A stretch of DNA of 25,937 nt from Burkholderiales bacterium UBA1834 (GTDB lineage: Bacteria > Pseudomonadota > Gammaproteobacteria > Burkholderiales > Burkholderiaceae_C): positions 1-25,937 of the forward strand of contig DDJC01000050.1 in assembly GCA_002339015.1 (NCBI GenBank), in the 5' to 3' direction. The notes under the pieces are model-generated. The model was not told the DNA's origin. It searched no databases and saw nothing but the letters and a program-made list of their open reading frames with translations. A program made the translations under genes and the position numbers. How positions within the stretch are numbered: position 1 is the stretch's first letter; every line of letters starts with the position of its first letter. This document shows, piece by piece, positions 22,143-25,937 of this stretch.

Positions 22143-23917
22143 CCATCGACCAGCTCAACGCGCTGGATGCGGACGCCTTCATGCAGGCGCTGGATGGCAT
22201 CTACGAGCACTCGCCCTGGGTCGCCCGCGAGGCCTGGGCCGCGCGCCCCTTCAAGAGCCTTGTCGGCCTGAAGCATGCGCTGGCCCAGGTGGTGCGCAAT
22301 GCCTCTGTTGATGCCCAACTCGGGCTGATCCGGGCCCACCCCGAACTCGCCGGCAAGGCCGCCGTGGCCGGGCAGCTCACGGCCGAGTCCACCAACGAAC
22401 AGAGCCAGGCCGGCCTCACGCACTGCACACCCGAGGAGTTCGCGCGCCTGCAGCAGCTCAATGCCGACTACAAGGGGCGCTTCGGCTGGCCCTTCATCCT
22501 GGCCGTGCGAGGCCCGCGCGGCGCGGGTCTGAGCCGTCAGCAAATCATCGAGACCTTCGCACGGCGCCTGCGCCTGCCGGCCGATTTCGAGCGCGCCGAG
22601 TGCCTGCGCAACATCCACCGCATCGCCGAGATCCGCCTGAACGACAAGTTCGGCGTGGTGCCCGAGCAGGGCAACCTGATCCTGGCCTGGGCCGATGACC
22701 TGGCCGTGCACAGCGAGCCCGGCTATGCCGAGCAAGGCCAGCTCACCGTCACCTACCTGACCGCCGCCCACCAAGCCGCCGCCGCGCAGCTGGTGCGGTG
22801 GATGAAGGACGATTGCGGCTTCGACGAGGTCAGCATCGATGCCGTGGGCAACGTGGTGGCCCGCTACCACGGCACCGATTCCCAAGCACCGTATCTGCTG
22901 ACGGGCTCGCACTACGACACCGTGCGCAATGGCGGCAAGCACGACGGCCGCCTGGGCATCTTCGTGCCGATGGCCTGCGTCCGTAGGCTGCACCGCGCGG
23001 GCAAGCGCCTGAAGCACGGCATTGAGGTGGTGGGGTTTGCCGAAGAAGAAGGGCAGCGCTACAAGGCCACCTTCCTGGGCTCGGGCGCGCTGACCGGCGA
23101 TTTCGACCCGCGCTGGCTGGACCAGGTCGACGCCGAAGGCATTGCCATGCGCGACGCGATGAAGGCCGCCGGCCACAGCGCCGACCTGGCCGACATCGCC
23201 CGGCTCAAACGCGATCCGAAGCGCTACCTGGGCTTCGTCGAGGTACACATCGAGCAAGGTCCCTGGCTGGACGAGATCGACCAGCCGCTGGGCGTGGTCA
23301 CCGCCATCAACGGCAGCGCACGCTACACCGGCGAGGTGGTCGGCCTGGCCAGCCACGCCGGCACCACGCCGATGGACCGCCGCAAGGACGCCGCCGCCGC
23401 CGTGGCCGAGTTGGTGCTCTACGTGGAAGAGCGCGCTACGCAGGATCTGCAAGCGCCGGCCGGCCCCTCCGTGGGCACCGTGGGCGTGCTGCACGTGCCT
23501 GGTGGCTCGATCAACGTGGTGCCCGGCCGCTGCCAGTTCACGCTGGACCTGCGCGCCCCGCTGGACACACAGCGCGACAGCCTGGCCTCTGACGTGGAAG
23601 CCCGCCTGGCCGCCATCTGCGCGCGGCGCGGTGTGGACTACACCCTGGAGCGCACGCTCACCGCCGCGGCGGCTCCCTCCAACCCGGCCTGGCAAGCCCG
23701 TTGGGAAGTCGCCGTGGCGCGCCTGGGCCTGCCCGTGGTCAAGCTGCCCAGCGGCGCCGGGCATGACGCGATGAAGCTGCACGAGGTGATGCCGCAGGCC
23801 ATGCTCTTCGTGCGGGGTGGCAATGCCGGCATCAGCCACAACCCGCTCGAAACCATCACCAACGACGACGCGCAGCTGTGCGTCGACGCGTTCACGAATC
23901 TGCTGGAAGGTCTATGA
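22124..23917 (+). CDS. uraD-allC: Fused OHCU decarboxylase and allantoate amidohydrolase
   Basis: The single 597-residue frame carries two enzymes. Residues 1-176 are UraD: the helical OHCU decarboxylase with SPWVAREAWAARPF, LIRAHPELAGKA (catalytic His72, Glu74), the LNADYKGRFGWPFILAVRG signature, and the C-terminal ECLRNIHRIAEIRLNDKFG. Residues about 185-597 are an M20-type allantoate amidohydrolase: GSHYDTVRNGGKHDG (ligands His263, Asp274), GFAEEEGQRY (Glu308-310), VEVHIEQGP (His) and GISHNPLE (His), all conserved, so both halves should be active. UraD makes S-allantoin and AllC consumes allantoate; the step between is done by PuuE, encoded by the overlapping upstream gene. The frame has no stop or low-complexity break at the junction, so this is a real fusion; I recall similar fusions in other Burkholderiales. 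It overlaps the next gene by four bases. Confidence 0.94.
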   Translation: MPAPALTIDQLNALDADAFMQALDGIYEHSPWVAREAWAARPFKSLVGLKHALAQVVRNASVDAQLGLIRAHPELAGKAAVAGQLTAESTNEQSQAGLTHCTPEEFARLQQLNADYKGRFGWPFILAVRGPRGAGLSRQQIIETFARRLRLPADFERAECLRNIHRIAEIRLNDKFGVVPEQGNLILAWADDLAVHSEPGYAEQGQLTVTYLTAAHQAAAAQLVRWMKDDCGFDEVSIDAVGNVVARYHGTDSQAPYLLTGSHYDTVRNGGKHDGRLGIFVPMACVRRLHRAGKRLKHGIEVVGFAEEEGQRYKATFLGSGALTGDFDPRWLDQVDAEGIAMRDAMKAAGHSADLADIARLKRDPKRYLGFVEVHIEQGPWLDEIDQPLGVVTAINGSARYTGEVVGLASHAGTTPMDRRKDAAAAVAELVLYVEERATQDLQAPAGPSVGTVGVLHVPGGSINVVPGRCQFTLDLRAPLDTQRDSLASDVEARLAAICARRGVDYTLERTLTAAAAPSNPAWQARWEVAVARLGLPVVKLPSGAGHDAMKLHEVMPQAMLFVRGGNAGISHNPLETITNDDAQLCVDAFTNLLEGL

Positions 23918-25176
23918 CCGCTGTTGCCCCTTCGAACTACCAGGCGCTGGACGCCTGGATCGACGCCCACTTCGACGAGGAAGTACGCTTCCTGCAGGCC
24001 TTGGTGCAGGTGCCGACCGACACGCCGCCGGGCAACAACGCGCCGCATGCCGAGCGCACCGCCGAGCTGGTGCAGGCCTTCGGCTGGCAGGCCGAGAAAC
24101 ATGCCGTTCCCGAAGCCGAAGTGCGCGACTACGGTCTGACCACGCTGACCAACCTGATCGTGCGCCGCCGCTTCAGCGAGCAGGGCCGCACCGTGGCGCT
24201 CAATGCCCACGGTGACGTGGTGCCCCCCGGCGAAGGCTGGACGCACCCGCCTTATGGCGGCGAGATCGCCGATGGCAAGCTCTATGGTCGCGCCGCCGCC
24301 GTCAGCAAGAGCGATTTCGCCACCTTCAGCTTCGCGCTGCGCGCGCTGGAAGCCTTGGCCCAGCAGGCCGATGCGCCAAAGCTCCATGGCGGTGTCGAAC
24401 TGCACTTCACCTACGACGAGGAGTTCGGCGGTGAACTGGGCCCGGGCTGGCTGCTCAGGCAGGGCCTGACCAAGCCCGACCTGCTGATCGCCGCCGGCTT
24501 CAGCTACGAGGTGGTCACCGCACACAACGGCTGCCTGCAGATGGAAATCACCGTGCACGGCGTGATGGCGCACGCGGCCATCCCGCACACGGGCGTCGAT
24601 GCCTTGCAAGGCGCCGTCACCATCCTCACCGCGCTCTATGCACAGAACACCGCCTACAAGGCCATCACGTCCAAGGTACCGGGCATCACGCACCCCTACC
24701 TGAATGTGGGCCGCATCGAAGGCGGCACCAACACCAACGTGGTGCCGGGCAAGGTCGTGCTCAAGCTCGACCGACGCATGATCCCCGAAGAGGATCCGGT
24801 GGCCGTGGAGGCCGACATCCGCCGCGTCATCGCCGATGCCGCTGCCAGCGTCCCGGGCATCAAGGTGGACATCAAGCGCCTGCTGCTGGCCAACTCGCTC
24901 CAGCCGCTGCCGGGCAATCAGCCGCTGGTCGATGCGATCCAGAAGCATGGCGAGGCGATCTTCGGCCAGCCCATCCCCACCATGGGCACGCCGCTCTACA
25001 CCGATGTGCGCCTGTATTGCGCCCAGGGCATCCCGGCCGTGATCTATGGCGCCGGCCCGCGCACGGTGTTCGAATCCAACGCCAAACGCGCAGACGAGCA
25101 CCTCGTGCTGGAGGATCTGCGCAAGGCCACCAAGGTGATCGCTCGCAGCTTGCTGGACCTGCTGAGCGCTGCATGA
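23914..25176 (+). CDS. M20-family hydrolase-like protein with altered metal site
   Basis: The 420-residue protein has the M20 (ArgE/DapE-like) layout: catalytic domain, an insertion dimerisation domain (about 205-320, with GCLQMEITVHGVMAHAAIPHTGVDAL) and a return to the catalytic domain (GGTNTNVVPG). Some active-site residues remain: AHGDVVP (His99, Asp101) and YDEEFGG (Glu169, Glu170). Three expected ligands appear replaced. The bridging Asp of the GRGxxDxKG motif is Val130 (GRAAAVSKSD), the acidic residue of the GEP motif is Phe196, and the terminal His before xxDE is Lys391. The start at 23914 overlaps the allC stop (ATGA) and has GGAAGG four bases upstream. As last gene of the allantoin operon it may act on a ureido compound or be a non-catalytic partner. 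Function unknown. Confidence 0.88.
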   Translation: MTAVAPSNYQALDAWIDAHFDEEVRFLQALVQVPTDTPPGNNAPHAERTAELVQAFGWQAEKHAVPEAEVRDYGLTTLTNLIVRRRFSEQGRTVALNAHGDVVPPGEGWTHPPYGGEIADGKLYGRAAAVSKSDFATFSFALRALEALAQQADAPKLHGGVELHFTYDEEFGGELGPGWLLRQGLTKPDLLIAAGFSYEVVTAHNGCLQMEITVHGVMAHAAIPHTGVDALQGAVTILTALYAQNTAYKAITSKVPGITHPYLNVGRIEGGTNTNVVPGKVVLKLDRRMIPEEDPVAVEADIRRVIADAAASVPGIKVDIKRLLLANSLQPLPGNQPLVDAIQKHGEAIFGQPIPTMGTPLYTDVRLYCAQGIPAVIYGAGPRTVFESNAKRADEHLVLEDLRKATKVIARSLLDLLSAA

Positions 25177-25221
25177 ACAGCAGCAGGCTCAACGCACACC
25201 CCTCCGACACCTTGAGCCACA

Positions 25222-25290
25222 TCAGAAGAACTGCGCGAGCAGGCACATCGCCTGGCCTCGGCCGTGGCGGTGTTCGAGCTGGCGGCCTGA
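25222..25290 (+). pseudogene. Possible remnant of a methyl-accepting chemotaxis protein C-terminus
   Basis: A short frame closed upstream by a stop (25213-25215) encodes EELREQAHRLASAVAVFELAA and ends at TGA 25288-25290. The pattern LxEQAxxLxxAVAVFxL is typical of the last residues of methyl-accepting chemotaxis proteins in this order (from memory). Nothing of the signalling domain precedes it, so only a decayed tail would be left after a deletion or rearrangement at this border. Confidence 0.4.
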
Positions 25291-25300
25291 TCCAGGTCAA

Positions 25301-25335
25301 GCAGCGCCGCCCGGCCTGCGCAGGCGGGCCGCTGC
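25301..25335. repeat. GC-rich hairpin upstream of trhO
   Basis: A 12-bp perfect palindrome (GCCTGCGCAGGC, 25314-25325) lies inside a longer imperfect inverted repeat whose outer arms are GCAGCG and CGCTGC. No T-run follows on either strand, so it is not a classical terminator; it could still end transcription from the M20 operon or be a structural repeat. Confidence 0.45.
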
Positions 25336-25368
25336 GCTCCTTCGCCAGTTTGAGACAATCGGGCCACC

Positions 25369-25937
25369 ATGTCCCAGGCCCCCTTGTTCCACATTTCCTT
25401 CTACAAGTTCGTCCCGCTGCCCGATCCGGACGGCGTGGTTGACCTGCTGCGTGAACTCGTTGCGCCCTTGACAGGCAGCGTGCTGGTGGCCCACGAAGGC
25501 ATCAGCGGCGCGCTGGCCGCCACGGCGGAGCGGCTCGACACCTTCGAGCACGCCATGCACCATGATCCGCGCCTGCACGGCTGGTTCAGCGACATGCCTT
25601 TCAAGCGCAGTGCCTGCACCACCCGCCCCTTCTGGAAAGTGCGCGTGCACCGCAAGGACGAGATCGTGGCCCTGGGCGTCGATGGCGTCACCGGCGTCGT
25701 GCCCGAGCGCGCCTCGGGCAACCACCTGAGCCCACAGGATTTCCGCGAGCTGATCAACCAGGACGACGTCGTGCTGCTGGACAACCGCAACCACTTCGAA
25801 TACCGCCTGGGCCGCTTCAAACGCGCCGTCGATCCGGGCGTGGGCAACTTCCGCGATTTTCCGGCCTACCTGCGCGCGCAGGCGCCGCAGTGGAGGGCCG
25901 AAGGCAAGCGCGTGGCCATGTACTGCACCGGCGGCAT
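25369..25937 (+). CDS. trhO: TrhO-type rhodanese (tRNA uridine 5-hydroxylation), cut by window edge
   Basis: At least 189 codons of a UPF0176/TrhO family protein are present. The N-terminal acylphosphatase-like domain shows FHISFYKFVPL, GSVLVAHEGISGALAA and PFWKVRVHRKDEIVALG. The rhodanese domain begins at LSPQDFRELINQDDVVLLDNRNHFEYRLGRFKRAVDP and reaches the active-site loop MYCTGGI with catalytic Cys186 just before the window ends. TrhO makes 5-hydroxyuridine at tRNA wobble position 34 (known from E. coli and B. subtilis homologues). Members are about 260-350 residues, so a third or more is missing. The start at 25369 gives the normal family N-terminus, without a clear Shine-Dalgarno. The gene is not functionally linked to the purine genes. 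Confidence 0.92.
   Translation, partial: MSQAPLFHISFYKFVPLPDPDGVVDLLRELVAPLTGSVLVAHEGISGALAATAERLDTFEHAMHHDPRLHGWFSDMPFKRSACTTRPFWKVRVHRKDEIVALGVDGVTGVVPERASGNHLSPQDFRELINQDDVVLLDNRNHFEYRLGRFKRAVDPGVGNFRDFPAYLRAQAPQWRAEGKRVAMYCTGG

Larger units (their letters stand above)
25177..25368. other. Intergenic region between the M20 gene and trhO
   Basis: This 192-base spacer holds a short remnant that resembles a chemotaxis-receptor C-terminus, then a GC-rich hairpin, then the probable trhO promoter. A -10-like GACAAT lies about 14 bases before the trhO ATG with no clear -35. No intact gene is visible. Confidence 0.5.

Noticed and set aside
21836..23839. Long minus-strand open frame (667 codons) over puuE and uraD-allC
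   Set aside because: It is the composition-driven shadow of the fusion gene, with no recognisable domain or ribosome site.
22124..23917. Two separate genes for uraD and allC joined by a sequencing error
   Set aside because: The frame is continuous with plausible coding sequence through the junction (about residues 170-190), and both domains keep all key residues in the same frame.

Overview
The window is high-GC, gene-dense DNA with the look of a betaproteobacterium of the order Burkholderiales (inferred from protein style, codon use and the gene combination; I cannot place it to genus). It is chromosomal in character. I see no insertion sequence, phage gene, tRNA, rRNA or CRISPR array. The core, about 3.1-25.2 kb, is a purine catabolic island. 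The flanks are unrelated: a truncated FtsX-like ABC permease and a LigB-type dioxygenase on the left, and a truncated TrhO-type rhodanese on the right.

Layout. (1) 1-2002 (-): N-terminal 667 codons of a large FtsX-like permease; 2178-3044 (+): extradiol ring-cleavage dioxygenase family protein. (2) 3103-11548 (-): adenine/adenosine deaminase; a BMP-type substrate-binding lipoprotein followed by a clear intrinsic terminator; two permeases and an ATPase of the same importer; guanine deaminase; a LysR regulator. (3) 11677-18026 (+): xdhA-xdhB-xdhC and an 8-oxoguanine deaminase-like amidohydrolase, divergent from the LysR gene. (4) 18039-20324 (-): uraH, puuD (membrane urate hydroxylase with a cytochrome c tail) and a GFA-domain protein. 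(5) 20372-25176 (+): GntR/FCD regulator, puuE, a uraD-allC fusion gene and a divergent M20-family protein, three of them overlapping head to tail. (6) 25369-end (+): trhO.

How it works together (family knowledge plus inference). The importer brings in purine compounds. Adenine, guanine and 8-oxoguanine are deaminated to hypoxanthine, xanthine and urate. XdhAB, matured by XdhC, oxidises hypoxanthine and xanthine to urate. PuuD oxidises urate and passes electrons to the respiratory chain through its cytochrome domain, with no soluble uricase. UraH and the UraD domain convert the products to S-allantoin, PuuE opens it to allantoate, and the AllC domain releases ammonia. No recognisable ureidoglycolate lyase or allantoicase is in the window. 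The M20-family protein at the end of the operon lies where the next step would be, but three of its expected metal ligands are replaced.

Regulation. An identical 10-mer, CTGTATACAC, occurs in two intergenic regions: the divergent uraH/gntR promoter and upstream of the binding-protein gene. It is a good candidate operator for the local GntR regulator. A perfect 7-bp inverted repeat, CCTGATA-N5-TATCAGG, lies between the divergent LysR gene and xdhA.
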